From positions 248,001-312,000 of the forward strand of contig CAWDVK010000009.1 of the NCBI GenBank assembly GCA_963805715.1: 64,000 nucleotides of DNA, in the 5' to 3' direction. Positions within the stretch are counted from its first letter, which is position 1. Each line of letters starts with the position of its first letter. The notes under the pieces were generated by a model. It searched no databases. It saw only the letters and a program-made list of their open reading frames with translations, and was not told where the DNA came from. A program made the position numbers and the translations under genes. Shown here one piece after another: positions 7,122-15,402 of this stretch. The stretch is from CAWDVK01 sp963805715. GTDB taxonomy: Bacteria > Actinomycetota > Actinomycetes > Streptosporangiales > Streptosporangiaceae.

Positions 7122-9232
7122 CAGAAAGCGCAGTTGGGAAAGTCTCTGAGTCCCAGATCGCGGTGCACTGGCGCGAAGAGGAGTATCTGCAGCCGCCAGC
7201 GAAGTTCATCGAGCAGGCCAATGCCAAGGACCCGGCCATCCTCGAGCGGTTCAGCGAGGAGCATTTCCCCGAGTGCTTTACCGAATATGCGGATCTCCTG
7301 ACCTGGGACACTCCATGGGAGACGATACTGGACACCAGTAACCCGCCATTCTGGAAGTGGTTTACCGGCGGCCGGCTCAATGCGTCGTATAACTGCGTGG
7401 ACAGGCACGCTGAGGCGAACCCGGATAAGACCGCGATCATCTTCGTGCCGGAGCTGGAGTCCGATGAGCACGTGGAGATCAGCTACTCGGAGCTACACCG
7501 TCAGGTGAACGAGTTCGCGGCCGTGCTGCGCGACACCGTTGGCCTGAAGACCGGCGACCGGGTGACCCTGCACATGCCGATGGTGCCCGAGCTGCCAGTC
7601 ACCATGCTGGCCTGCGCCCGGCTCGGCATCATTCACTCGCAGGTGTTCGGCGGCTTCAGCGGCAACGCGTGCGGGACCCGGATCGCCGACTCCGCCAGCC
7701 GGGTGCTGATCACAATGGACGGCTATTACCGCGGCGGCCAGCTGATCGATCACAAGGAAAAGGCCGACGAGGCCCTCGAGGAGGCGGCTAAGCAGGGCCA
7801 GGAAGTCGACAAGGTGCTCGTCTGGCGCCGTCACCCCGGCCAGTACGCCTCGAAGACTCCGATGACCGAGGGCCGGGATTTCTTCGTCGACGACCTGCTC
7901 AGCGAGCAGCAGGGGGCGACGGTCGAGCCGGTCTCCATGCCGGCCGAGGCGCCGCTGTTCCTCATGTACACCAGCGGCACGACCGGGCGGCCGAAGGGCT
8001 GCGTGCACAGCACCGGCGGCTACCTGTCGTACGTGGCCGGGACGTCGAAGTACTACCAGGACATCCACCCGGACACCGACGTGTACTGGTGCATGGCCGA
8101 CATCGGCTGGATCACCGGGCACTCCTACATCGTCTACGGGCCGCTGGCCCTGGGCGCCACGACGGTGATCTACGAGGGCGTGCCCAACTACCCCGACGGC
8201 GGGCGGCCCTGGCGGATCGCCGAGAAGCTCGGCGTGAACATCTTCCACACCTCGCCAACCGCGATCCGGATGCTGCGCAAGGTCGGCGCGGAGGAGCCGA
8301 TGAAGTACGACTATCACTTCAAGCACATGACCACGGTGGGCGAGCCGATCGAGCCCGAGGTCTGGCGCTGGTACCACGCGGAGGTCGGCAAGGGCGAGGC
8401 GGCCATCGTCGACACCTGGTGGCAGACCGAGAACGGCGGGTTCCTCGGCAGCACGCTGCCCGCGCTGCAGCCGATGAAGCCCGGCAGCTGCGGGCCCGGC
8501 GTCCTCGGCATCTACCCGGTGATCTACGACGAGGACGGCGACGTGGTCCCGGCCGGCAGCGGCAAGGCCGGCAACATCTGCATCCGCAACCCGTGGCCGG
8601 GGATCTTCGAGACCATCTGGGGCCAGCCGGAGCGGTTCGTGGACACCTATTACCGGAAGTACAACAAGGACCCCGACAGCAAGGACTGGCACGACTGGCC
8701 CTACTTCGCCGGTGACGGCGCTGTCCAGGCCGCCGACGGATACTTCCGGATCCTCGGCCGGGTCGACGACGTGATCAACGTCGCCGGGCACCGGCTCGGC
8801 ACCAAGGAGATCGAGTCAGCTGCGCTGACCGTCCCCGAGGTCGCCGAGGCGGCCGCGGTCCCGGTCATCGACGACATCCGGGGCCGCGCCGTGGAGGTCT
8901 ACGTCGCGCTGAAGCCCGGCTACGAGGCGAGCAAGGAGATGGAGGGCAAGGTCAGCACGGCGATCGACACCGAGATCGGCAAGATCGCCCGGCCGAAGAA
9001 CGTCTGGATCGTGTCCGACATGCCGAAGACCAGGTCGGGCAAGATCATGCGCCGGGTGATCGCGTCGATCTCCAACTTCGCTGACGTGGGGGACGTCACC
9101 ACGCTGGCCAACCCGGAGATCGTCGACAGCATCCGGCACCAGGTGCAGACCGCCAAGGTCGCCAATGACGACGTGCCGCGCGACCTGACCGAGGCCGAGT
9201 TCGAGGAAATCAAGAAGTTCGGCGCCGAGTAG
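7118..9232 (+). CDS. acsA: Acetyl-CoA synthetase, AMP-forming
   Basis: Activates acetate (possibly also propionate) to acyl-CoA through an acyl-adenylate. At 704 aa it is slightly longer than the usual ~650. Motifs in order: GFSGNACGTRIADS, the P-loop MYTSGTTGRPKGCVHSTGGY (A3, residues ~286-305), DIGWITGHSYIVYGPL, VDTWWQTENGG (A5), the FAGDGAVQAADGYFRILGR hinge, and PKTRSGKIMRR, whose lysine is the conserved acetylation-controlled catalytic Lys. ATG at 7118 has an ideal GGAGG six bases upstream. A strong hairpin follows the stop. It lies next to the lysine-degradation cluster, whose end products are acetyl- and crotonyl-CoA or acetate units; a metabolic link is inference. Confidence 0.93.
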   Translation: MTESAVGKVSESQIAVHWREEEYLQPPAKFIEQANAKDPAILERFSEEHFPECFTEYADLLTWDTPWETILDTSNPPFWKWFTGGRLNASYNCVDRHAEANPDKTAIIFVPELESDEHVEISYSELHRQVNEFAAVLRDTVGLKTGDRVTLHMPMVPELPVTMLACARLGIIHSQVFGGFSGNACGTRIADSASRVLITMDGYYRGGQLIDHKEKADEALEEAAKQGQEVDKVLVWRRHPGQYASKTPMTEGRDFFVDDLLSEQQGATVEPVSMPAEAPLFLMYTSGTTGRPKGCVHSTGGYLSYVAGTSKYYQDIHPDTDVYWCMADIGWITGHSYIVYGPLALGATTVIYEGVPNYPDGGRPWRIAEKLGVNIFHTSPTAIRMLRKVGAEEPMKYDYHFKHMTTVGEPIEPEVWRWYHAEVGKGEAAIVDTWWQTENGGFLGSTLPALQPMKPGSCGPGVLGIYPVIYDEDGDVVPAGSGKAGNICIRNPWPGIFETIWGQPERFVDTYYRKYNKDPDSKDWHDWPYFAGDGAVQAADGYFRILGRVDDVINVAGHRLGTKEIESAALTVPEVAEAAAVPVIDDIRGRAVEVYVALKPGYEASKEMEGKVSTAIDTEIGKIARPKNVWIVSDMPKTRSGKIMRRVIASISNFADVGDVTTLANPEIVDSIRHQVQTAKVANDDVPRDLTEAEFEEIKKFGAE

Positions 9233-9263
9233 GCGGGGCGCCCCGGTCAGCCTCATCCGTCAT

Positions 9264-9310
9264 GATCGTGGGCTGTTCTCCGCGGAATCCGCGGGGCACA
9301 GCCCACGATC
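9264..9310. terminator. Strong hairpin terminator after acsA
   Basis: A perfect 13-bp inverted repeat: gatcgtgggctgt (9264-9276) pairs with acagcccacgatc (9298-9310). Inside it is a second small stem, ccgcgg-aat-ccgcgg. It lies 31 bases after the acsA stop, in the gap before the cupin gene. No U-tract follows. Confidence 0.75.
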
Positions 9311-9362
9311 GGCGCAGCGCGACGTGGCCGCGCCCCGGCGCCCGGCGCGGTAGCGTTCGGGC

Positions 9363-9740
9363 ATGAGCGGCGAGGACGGCAGCGAGCCCCGGGTTTTCAG
9401 CGTGCTCCGGGGAGAGGCGCTGCGGACCAGGTCCGGGCCGTTCGGTGAGGTGGGCACGCTCTGCTCCGCCGGCGGCATCGAGGTGGCGTGGGTCAGCAAG
9501 CACGGCGAGCAGGTCGACCCCGACTGGTTCCGCCCCGACCAGGTCAACGTCCTGCTGGTCGTGCAAGGGCAGCTCAAGGTGGAGTTCGAGTCAGCCGCCC
9601 GGCCGGACCGGGTGCTGGCGGCCGGCGATGTGCTGGTCCTGCCGGCCGGCTGCCGGTGCCGGGCGTACCGCTGGCCGCGGGACGCCGCCGAGGCGACGAT
9701 CTTCCTGGCCGCCTGCCCCGCGGGGCAGGACGGCCGCTAG
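9363..9740 (+). CDS. Small cupin-domain protein
   Basis: A 125-residue single cupin. The barrel blocks are PDWFRPDQVNVLLVVQGQLKVEF and the second motif RVLAAGDVLVLPAGCRCRAYRWPR. The metal-binding histidines of canonical cupins are largely absent, so it may bind ligand without metal. The stop codon overlaps that of the convergent kal gene through a shared CTAG at 9737-9740. No partner on the same strand suggests a pathway; a small-molecule-binding or isomerase role is only a guess. Confidence 0.75.
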   Translation: MSGEDGSEPRVFSVLRGEALRTRSGPFGEVGTLCSAGGIEVAWVSKHGEQVDPDWFRPDQVNVLLVVQGQLKVEFESAARPDRVLAAGDVLVLPAGCRCRAYRWPRDAAEATIFLAACPAGQDGR

Positions 9741-10153
9741 CTGCCGGGCGGCGCGACGACCGTGCCCGTCGCGGTGACGGCGACAACCGGCCCGGCCAGT
9801 ACCGCGGCTGCCGACGGGCCGCGGGCAGGCTCGGCCCGGCAGACCACCCTGGCCTCGAAGCTCATCTCGCGGCTGCGGCGGCCCAGCCGGGTGACCGTCA
9901 CCGTCACCTCGAGCACGTCCCCGGCCAGAACCGGCGCGCGGAACTGCACGTCGGAGTAGGAGGCGAACAGGCCCTCGTCACCGTCGAGCCGGATCGACGC
10001 CTCGGTCGCCACGTCGCCGAACAGGCCGAGCACGTACGCGCCGTCGACCAGGCTGCCGCCATAGTGCGCGTGGCTGTACGGCACGTAGCGGCGATGGGTG
10101 ACGGTCAGCCCGAGCCGCGGGCCGGGGGTGCCGCTCCCGGCTGCGCCGCTCAT
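9737..10153 (-). CDS. kal: 3-aminobutyryl-CoA ammonia lyase
   Basis: Eliminates ammonia from L-3-aminobutyryl-CoA to give crotonyl-CoA, the last nitrogen-releasing step of lysine fermentation. The 138-residue hotdog-fold protein carries the family block SHAHYGGSLVDGAYVLGLFGD at residues ~27-47, then TEASIRLDGDEGLFASYSDVQF and the strand FRAPVLAGDVLEVTVTV. These are the segments that distinguish Kal from ordinary thioesterases. The ATG overlaps the kamE stop as ATGA, so it is the last gene of a kdd-kamD-kamE-kal operon. The stop is shared tail-to-tail with the cupin gene (CTAG). Confidence 0.92.
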   Translation of the reverse strand: MSGAAGSGTPGPRLGLTVTHRRYVPYSHAHYGGSLVDGAYVLGLFGDVATEASIRLDGDEGLFASYSDVQFRAPVLAGDVLEVTVTVTRLGRRSREMSFEARVVCRAEPARGPSAAAVLAGPVVAVTATGTVVAPPGS

Positions 10154-10992
10154 GCGCTCGCCCCGGCGTGACTGGCCGCGCCCGGCTCGCCAGCGGCCGG
10201 CTCCGGCAGGCCGTCCTGGTCGCCAGCGGCAGCAGCATCCGGCAGCGGCGGCGTCAGGGCGTGCACCAGGTAGCTGGCGACCTCGCGCGGCGTCGTGCCC
10301 TTGCCGAAGATCTTGTCGACGCCGAGGGCAGCGGTCATCGCGGGATCGAACCGCGGCCCGCCGACGACCAGCAGCGGCCGGTCCGGCCCGGCCGCGGCGA
10401 AGGCGCCGGCCATCTCGCGGGCGTTGGAGATGTGCGCGTCCCGCTGGGTGACCACCTGGCTCACCAGCACCGCGTCGGCGCCCTCCGCCCTGGCCCGCTC
10501 GACCAGGTCCGGCACCTCGACCTGCGAGCCCAGGTTCACCACCCTGATCTCCCGGTAATACTCCAGGCCCTTCTCCCCCGCGTGGCCCTTGACGTTGAGG
10601 ATCGCGTCAATCCCGACGGTGTGCGCGTCGGTGCCGATGCAGGCGCCGACCACGACGAGCTTGCGGCCCAGTCCCGCGCGGATCCGCAGGTTGACCTCGG
10701 CCGCGGACAGCAGCGGGAACTCGCGCTCGGCGACGGTCACCTCGGACAGGTCAACCAGGTGCGCCACCCGGCCGTACACGATGAAGAAGGTGAAGTCCGG
10801 GCCCATCCCCTTGGCGTGCACGACCATGGCCGGCTCCAGGCCCATCTTGGCCGCGAGCTGGGCGGCGGCGCCCTCGGCCCTGGCCCGCTCGGCAGGCGTG
10901 CCGAAGGGCACCGGCAGCGTGAAGGACAGCTGCACCCGGCCGTCCCCGGTGGTGTCGCCGTACGGCCTGACGATCTGCGCTGGCCCGGTCAC
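10150..10992 (-). CDS. kamE: Lysine 5,6-aminomutase, beta (B12-binding) subunit
   Basis: With KamD, moves the terminal amino group of beta-lysine (or D-lysine) to the adjacent carbon, using adenosylcobalamin and PLP. The cobalamin-binding DxHxxG motif is present as D122-A-H124-T-V-G127. K135, eleven residues after the cobalt-ligand His, sits exactly where the PLP Schiff-base lysine (K144, with H133) sits in the Clostridium sticklandii enzyme. The B12 domain continues with the VVNLGSQV and VLVSQVVTQRDAH blocks. Length is 280 aa against ~262, the excess being an Ala/Pro-rich tail. GTG start overlaps the kamD stop (GTGA), and the stop overlaps kal (ATGA), implying strict co-translation. Confidence 0.95.
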   Translation of the reverse strand: MTGPAQIVRPYGDTTGDGRVQLSFTLPVPFGTPAERARAEGAAAQLAAKMGLEPAMVVHAKGMGPDFTFFIVYGRVAHLVDLSEVTVAEREFPLLSAAEVNLRIRAGLGRKLVVVGACIGTDAHTVGIDAILNVKGHAGEKGLEYYREIRVVNLGSQVEVPDLVERARAEGADAVLVSQVVTQRDAHISNAREMAGAFAAAGPDRPLLVVGGPRFDPAMTAALGVDKIFGKGTTPREVASYLVHALTPPLPDAAAAGDQDGLPEPAAGEPGAASHAGASA

Positions 10993-12620
10993 GGCTTCGC
11001 TCCGATCTCGCTGAGGGCGGCGGGTGACGCAGCGGGCGGGGGCAGCGGCTCCTGCGGACGTTCGAGGATGTCGGCGGCCGGGTTGAAATAGCCATCGGCC
11101 TGCTCGATCACCCCGTCCAGGCCGCGGCCGCCGTCGGCCGGCCGCCTGGTGATGCCGAACGTGCCATCGGCGATCGCGTTCAGCAGCCCGTCGTCGCAGA
11201 TCCGCCGCAGCAGCTCGACCGACTCCCCTAGCACCTGGCCGGCGCGCTGGTCGATGAAGCCGCCGGGCACCGGGCGGAAGCTCTCGCCCAGCCCGGCCGC
11301 CTCCCTGACGTACCGGACGTTCTCCAGCGCCAGGTCCCGGTCGGACAGGAACGGCGTGTGAATGCCCTCGGTCATCATGCCGATCAGCAGGATGGACTGG
11401 TCGGTCATGACGCCGCACAGGTTGAAGAAAGCATCGAGCAGGTAGCCCGCGAACACGTTGCCGGTCATGTGCTTGGTCGGCGGCATGTACTTGAGCGGCG
11501 CGGCCGGGAACAGCTCGCGGACCAGCTGAGCGTGGGCCAGCTCCAGCAGGAAGGAATCCGGGACCGCCGGGTTGATCTCGAACGCGTGGCCCAGGCCGAG
11601 CTGGCCGTCGGCGAGCCCGGCCTCCTTGCCGAAGTACTCGTTCAGCAGCTGGCTGACCACTACGGTGTGCGCCGCGTCCACGGCGTCCGCGGTGGTGAGG
11701 TAATTGTCCTCGCCGGTGTTGATGATGATCCCGGCGCGGGCGTGGATCTGCCGGGAGAATCGCTGGTCGATGAAGGTGCGGCGGGGGTTGATGTCGCGGA
11801 AGATGATCCCGTACATGCAGTCGTTGAGCATCATGTCGAGCCGCTCCAGGCCCGCCAGTGACGCGATCTCCGGCATGCACAGCCCGGATGCGTAGTTAGT
11901 CAGCCGGACATACCGGCCGAGCTCGCGGGAGACGTCATCCAGAGCCGCCCGCATCAGCCGGAAGTTCTCCTGGGTCGCGTAGGTGCCGGCGAAGCCCTCC
12001 CTGGTCGCGCCCTCGGGCACGTAGTCGAGCAGCGACTGCCCGGTCGAGCGGATGACCGCGATGATGTCGGCGCCCTCGCGGGCCGCGGCCTGCGCCTGCG
12101 GGATGTCCTCCTGGATGTCACCGGTGGCCACGATCAGGTAGATCCATGGCTTCGGCGGCTCGGAGGTGGCCGCGATCATCTGGTCGCGCGCCGCGCGCTG
12201 CGCGTCGATCCTTCCTATCCCCCTGGCCAGGGCGGCCGTCGCGGCCGCGCGGGCGTCGCGGGCATCGGCGCCGCCGGGGATGCGGAACTTGACCCGGCCC
12301 GCGGCGGCGTCGCGGGCCAGCGCGGCCAGGTCGGCGTAGCCGCCGGCGCGCAGCGCATCCCAGGCCGGCAGCGCCACCCCGTGCTCCAGCCCGGTGGCCT
12401 CCCGTACCGCGTCGGTGAGCCGGTTCACCCACGGCATCCCGTCGTCGTCGGCGCCCTGCAGGCCGGCCAGCCGCAGCACGGCCCGCTCCACCGAGACCGT
12501 GGTATGGGTCCTGGCCATCTCGACGATCGGCTGGCCGGCCCGGCGGGCCAGGTCCCTGGCCGCCGCGACGACGGCCGGGTCAAGGCTGAGCCGCCGGGTG
12601 ACGGCGCTCCCTGTTTCCAT
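10989..12620 (-). CDS. kamD: Lysine 5,6-aminomutase, alpha subunit
   Basis: Large catalytic TIM-barrel subunit of the B12/PLP aminomutase; its partner is KamE, encoded immediately downstream. Clear family blocks: RTHTTVSVERAVLRLAG near residue 40, PPKPWIYLIVATGDIQEDIPQ, VIRSTGQSLLDYVPEGATREG, FAGTYATQENFRLMR, INTGEDNYLTTADAVDAAH, and PPTKHMTGNVFAGYLLDAFF. Length is 543 aa against ~516 in clostridia; the extra is at the C-terminus. ATG at 12620 has GAGGGAG six bases upstream; longer readings into the kdd gene are spurious. It lies 31 bases after kdd and overlaps kamE. Confidence 0.95.
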   Translation of the reverse strand: METGSAVTRRLSLDPAVVAAARDLARRAGQPIVEMARTHTTVSVERAVLRLAGLQGADDDGMPWVNRLTDAVREATGLEHGVALPAWDALRAGGYADLAALARDAAAGRVKFRIPGGADARDARAAATAALARGIGRIDAQRAARDQMIAATSEPPKPWIYLIVATGDIQEDIPQAQAAAREGADIIAVIRSTGQSLLDYVPEGATREGFAGTYATQENFRLMRAALDDVSRELGRYVRLTNYASGLCMPEIASLAGLERLDMMLNDCMYGIIFRDINPRRTFIDQRFSRQIHARAGIIINTGEDNYLTTADAVDAAHTVVVSQLLNEYFGKEAGLADGQLGLGHAFEINPAVPDSFLLELAHAQLVRELFPAAPLKYMPPTKHMTGNVFAGYLLDAFFNLCGVMTDQSILLIGMMTEGIHTPFLSDRDLALENVRYVREAAGLGESFRPVPGGFIDQRAGQVLGESVELLRRICDDGLLNAIADGTFGITRRPADGGRGLDGVIEQADGYFNPAADILERPQEPLPPPAASPAALSEIGAKP

Positions 12621-12651
12621 GCTTGCTCCCTCTGCTGCAGCGAACCCTTGG

Positions 12652-13782
12652 TCAGCCAGCCGGCTGCTCATCGATCCGGCGGGTGAACAGTTCCCGGACC
12701 CCCGGCTCGGCCCGGATGAGATCCAGGGCCAGCTCGGCATGTCCCGGCACGTAGCCGTTGCCGACCAGCATCGTCACGTCCGCGGCCATGCCCTCCGCGC
12801 CGAGCGCCGCGGCCGAGAACGAGGTGGCCATCGAGAAGAAGATGACGGTACCGCCCTGCGCGGTGGCCAGGATCGCGCCGCCCTCGCAGCCCGGCACGTC
12901 CACGCAGACCACGGTCACATCCGAGGGGCCGCCGACCTGCTCGATGGCGCCGGACACCGCCACCGGATCGCGGGCGTCGGCCAGCACGACCTCGTCGACG
13001 AGCCCGTGCCCGTCATCGGCGGAGCGGGCGGCGCGCAGCAGCGCCGCCTCTCCCTCGTGCGGCACCACGCCGATGATCCGGGCGGCGCCGGCCCTCCTGG
13101 CCGCGGCGGCGGACAGCGAGCCGCTCTTGCCGGCCGCGCCCAGGATCGCGACGACAGGCGGCGCGCCGGCCGCCCGGTCCGCTGCCGCGCTGACCACCCG
13201 GTGCGTCAGGGCCGGCGCTCCGCAGACGTCCATCACGGCGAGTGCCAGCCCGGCGGGCAGGTCGTCCGGGAGCACGGCGGCGATGGACCGGCCGAACAAG
13301 ATCGCATGCCCGTCGCACGGGACCTGCTCGGACCGGCCGTCCCACTGCTCCAGGCCGTCGGTGATCACCAGCGGCGTCAGGCTCAGCGAGACCAGGGTGG
13401 CGATCCGGTCGCCCGGCTTCAGGCCGAGACGCGAGGCGGGGCCGGCCTCCTCCACTACTCCCGTCAGCATCCCGCCCGAGCCGGTGACCGGGTTCTGCAT
13501 CTTGCCCCGGGTCGCCACGATGTCCAGGACGGCGGCCTTGACCGCGGCCGGGTCGCCCGCGCTGGCCTCCTGCAGCTGCCGGAACGAGGCCGCGTCCAGG
13601 TTCAGCCGCCGCACCCGGACCCGCACCTCGTCCGGCCCGATCTGCGGGCTCGGATCGAGCCGCCAGGCCGCCTGGGGCAGGACCCCGGCCGGCTCGAGCA
13701 CCCGGTGCAGGCCGAGCGGCGAGCGGTCAGGATCCGGCCGGCCGGACATCTGCGGCCGCTGGTCCAGCTGCGAGCTCCTCAC
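12652..13782 (-). CDS. kdd: L-erythro-3,5-diaminohexanoate dehydrogenase
   Basis: Oxidatively deaminates 3,5-diaminohexanoate to 3-keto-5-aminohexanoate with NAD(P). The 376-residue medium-chain-dehydrogenase-like protein opens SPLGLHRVLEPAGVLPQAA, has NPVTGSGGMLTG and GDRIATLVSLSLTPL in the catalytic half, and the Rossmann motif VVAILGAAGKSGSLS near residue 215. It ends with GTVIFFSMATSFSAAALGAEG, characteristic of Kdd. The start is GTG at 13782 with GGAAGG ~10 bases upstream. It is the first gene of the minus-strand operon and diverges from kamA across 178 bases of regulatory DNA. The next enzyme (Kce) is not in the window. Confidence 0.93.
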   Translation of the reverse strand: MRSSQLDQRPQMSGRPDPDRSPLGLHRVLEPAGVLPQAAWRLDPSPQIGPDEVRVRVRRLNLDAASFRQLQEASAGDPAAVKAAVLDIVATRGKMQNPVTGSGGMLTGVVEEAGPASRLGLKPGDRIATLVSLSLTPLVITDGLEQWDGRSEQVPCDGHAILFGRSIAAVLPDDLPAGLALAVMDVCGAPALTHRVVSAAADRAAGAPPVVAILGAAGKSGSLSAAAARRAGAARIIGVVPHEGEAALLRAARSADDGHGLVDEVVLADARDPVAVSGAIEQVGGPSDVTVVCVDVPGCEGGAILATAQGGTVIFFSMATSFSAAALGAEGMAADVTMLVGNGYVPGHAELALDLIRAEPGVRELFTRRIDEQPAG

Positions 13783-13960
13783 GTGGTCAGTCCTTCCCGC
13801 CGGCGCGCTGGCGCAGTACGACTAGGGGGTGATGGCTTTAGGCCCAAGAGCCGGTAGAATTTGCTGTCTAGAACTATACAGACAGTAGCTTCTTGCGTAG
13901 CCTGCTCATGCCGCAGGCTATTTACCTGAAATCGGCATGCGAGGAGAGGCAGGGAACGCC
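13783..13960. promoter_or_regulatory. Divergent kdd/kamA control region with two inverted repeats
   Basis: The region holds two clear dyads. One is ctgtct (13864-13869) with agacag (13880-13885), centred on an AT-rich core agaactat. The other is tagcctgc (13898-13905) with gcaggcta (13913-13920). A TAGAAT hexamer at 13855-13860 could be a -10 box reading toward kamA. The dyads lie 40-100 bases upstream of the kamA GTG, where a repressor or activator shared by both transcripts could bind. No cobalamin-riboswitch core was recognised. Confidence 0.5.
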
Positions 13961-15337
13961 GTGATCGATCAGCCCTACGTCTACCGACACAAGGAGCTGG
14001 CCGAGCCCGACTGGCGGCGGCTGCCCGGCTGGGCTGATGTCACGCCGCAGGAGTGGGCCTCGGCCCAGTGGCAGCGCGCGCACTGCATCAAGAACCTGCG
14101 CCAGCTGCGCCAGGTGATCGGCGCCGGGCTGAGCGAGGCCTTCTGCGCCGACCTCGAGCGCGACCAGGCAGAGCGGGCCACCATGTCGATGCTGGTGCCG
14201 CCGCAGATGATCAACACGATGGCGCCCGGCGTCGCGCCGGACCAGCCCGGCTTCACCGAGGCGTTCTACGCCGACCCGGTGCGGCGGTACATGATCCCGG
14301 TGTTCAGCGACCGCAGGACCGACTGGCCGTCGCACCCGGAGGCATCCAGGGACTCGCTGCACGAGGCGGAGATGTGGGCGGTCGAGGGGCTGACCCATCG
14401 CTACCCGACGAAGGTGCTGGCCGAGCTGCTGCCCACCTGCCCCCAGTACTGCGGCCACTGCACCCGGATGGACCTGGTCGGCAACCCGACGCCGGTGATC
14501 GAGAAGCACAAGTTCGGCCTGGCCAGGGAGGACCGGCTCGGTGCCATGATCGCCTACCTGAAGGCCACCCCCGGCGTCCGGGACATCGTGGTCTCCGGCG
14601 GCGATGTCGCCAACCTGCCCTGGCCGCGGCTGGAATCCTTCGTCGCTGATCTGATGGAGGTGCCGACCGTGCGCGACATCCGGCTCGCCACCAAGGCGCT
14701 GATGGGCCTGCCGCAGTACTGGCTCACCGACGAGGTGCGCGCCGGGATGGAGCGGCTGGCCACGACGGCCAGGCAGCGCGACATCAGCATCGCGATCCAT
14801 ACCCACGTCAACTCAGCCCAGTCGGTCACCCCGCTGGTGGCCAAGGCGGCCAAGGCGATGCTGGAGACCGGTATCCGGGACGTGCGGAACCAGGGCGTGC
14901 TGCTGCGCGGCACGAACGACAGCTCCGCGGCGCTGCTCGACCTGTGCTTCGCGTTGCTCGATGACGCGAAGATCATGCCGTATTACTTCTACATGTGCGA
15001 CATGATCCCCAACAGCGAGCACTGGCGGCTGTCGCTGGCCGAAGCCCAGCAGCTGCAGCACGACATCATGGGCTACCTGCCTGGCTTCGCCACGCCGAGG
15101 TTCATCTGCGATGTCCCGTACGTGGGCAAGCGGTGGGTGCACCAGGTCGCCCGGTACGACCAGGAGCTGGGGATCTCCTACTGGACGAAGAACTACCGCA
15201 CCGGCGTGGAGGCCGCGGACCCGCTCGCGCTGCAGCGCCAGTACGAGTACTACGACCCGATCTACCTGCTGCCGGAAGCCGGCCAGCAGTGGTGGCGGGC
15301 CCGGGCAGCGGCCGCGGCCGTCGGCGCCGCGAGCTGA
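13961..15337 (+). CDS. kamA: KamA-family radical SAM lysine 2,3-aminomutase (variant)
   Basis: Predicted to convert L-lysine to beta-lysine with SAM, a [4Fe-4S] cluster and PLP. The radical-SAM cysteines are C160-x3-C164-x2-C167 (TCPQYCGHCTR). Two aspartates spaced as in the clostridial enzyme (D347 in MCDM, D384 in FICDVPYVGKRW; 37 residues apart, like D293/D330) match the residues that hold the substrate epsilon-amino group. The PLP-lysine motif is unusual: the classical PGGGGK is replaced by PYVGK, with K390 six rather than seven residues after the Asp. Length is 458 aa against ~416. GTG at 13961 has AGGAGAGGCAGGGA upstream; the ATG at 13937 lacks one. Divergent kdd-kamDE-kal supports lysine as substrate. 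Confidence 0.85.
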   Translation: MIDQPYVYRHKELAEPDWRRLPGWADVTPQEWASAQWQRAHCIKNLRQLRQVIGAGLSEAFCADLERDQAERATMSMLVPPQMINTMAPGVAPDQPGFTEAFYADPVRRYMIPVFSDRRTDWPSHPEASRDSLHEAEMWAVEGLTHRYPTKVLAELLPTCPQYCGHCTRMDLVGNPTPVIEKHKFGLAREDRLGAMIAYLKATPGVRDIVVSGGDVANLPWPRLESFVADLMEVPTVRDIRLATKALMGLPQYWLTDEVRAGMERLATTARQRDISIAIHTHVNSAQSVTPLVAKAAKAMLETGIRDVRNQGVLLRGTNDSSAALLDLCFALLDDAKIMPYYFYMCDMIPNSEHWRLSLAEAQQLQHDIMGYLPGFATPRFICDVPYVGKRWVHQVARYDQELGISYWTKNYRTGVEAADPLALQRQYEYYDPIYLLPEAGQQWWRARAAAAAVGAAS

Positions 15338-15345
15338 CCTGGCGC

Positions 15346-15367
15346 GGCTGGCCCGGCCTGGCCAGCC
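15346..15367. terminator. Bidirectional terminator between kamA and lgt
   Basis: An 8-bp perfect stem (ggctggcc 15346-15353, ggccagcc 15360-15367) with a 6-base loop sits in the 65-base gap between convergent genes. Flanking ggcgc/gcgcc bases can extend it with a bulge. It can serve both strands. Confidence 0.6.
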
Positions 15368-15402
15368 CGGCGCCCTCCGCCTGGCCCTGAGCCAGCCGCT
15401 GG

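Noticed and set aside
6778..7471. Two overlapping minus-strand frames of 204-220 codons before acsA
   Set aside because: They run into the acsA coding region antisense and have no recognisable domain or RBS.
12394..13857. A 487-codon plus-strand frame over kamD/kdd
   Set aside because: The minus strand encodes clear KamD and Kdd; the plus frame is low-complexity.
13783..13960. Cobalamin riboswitch upstream of the B12-dependent cluster
   Set aside because: The gap is only 178 bases and I could not find the conserved B12-box core on either strand.
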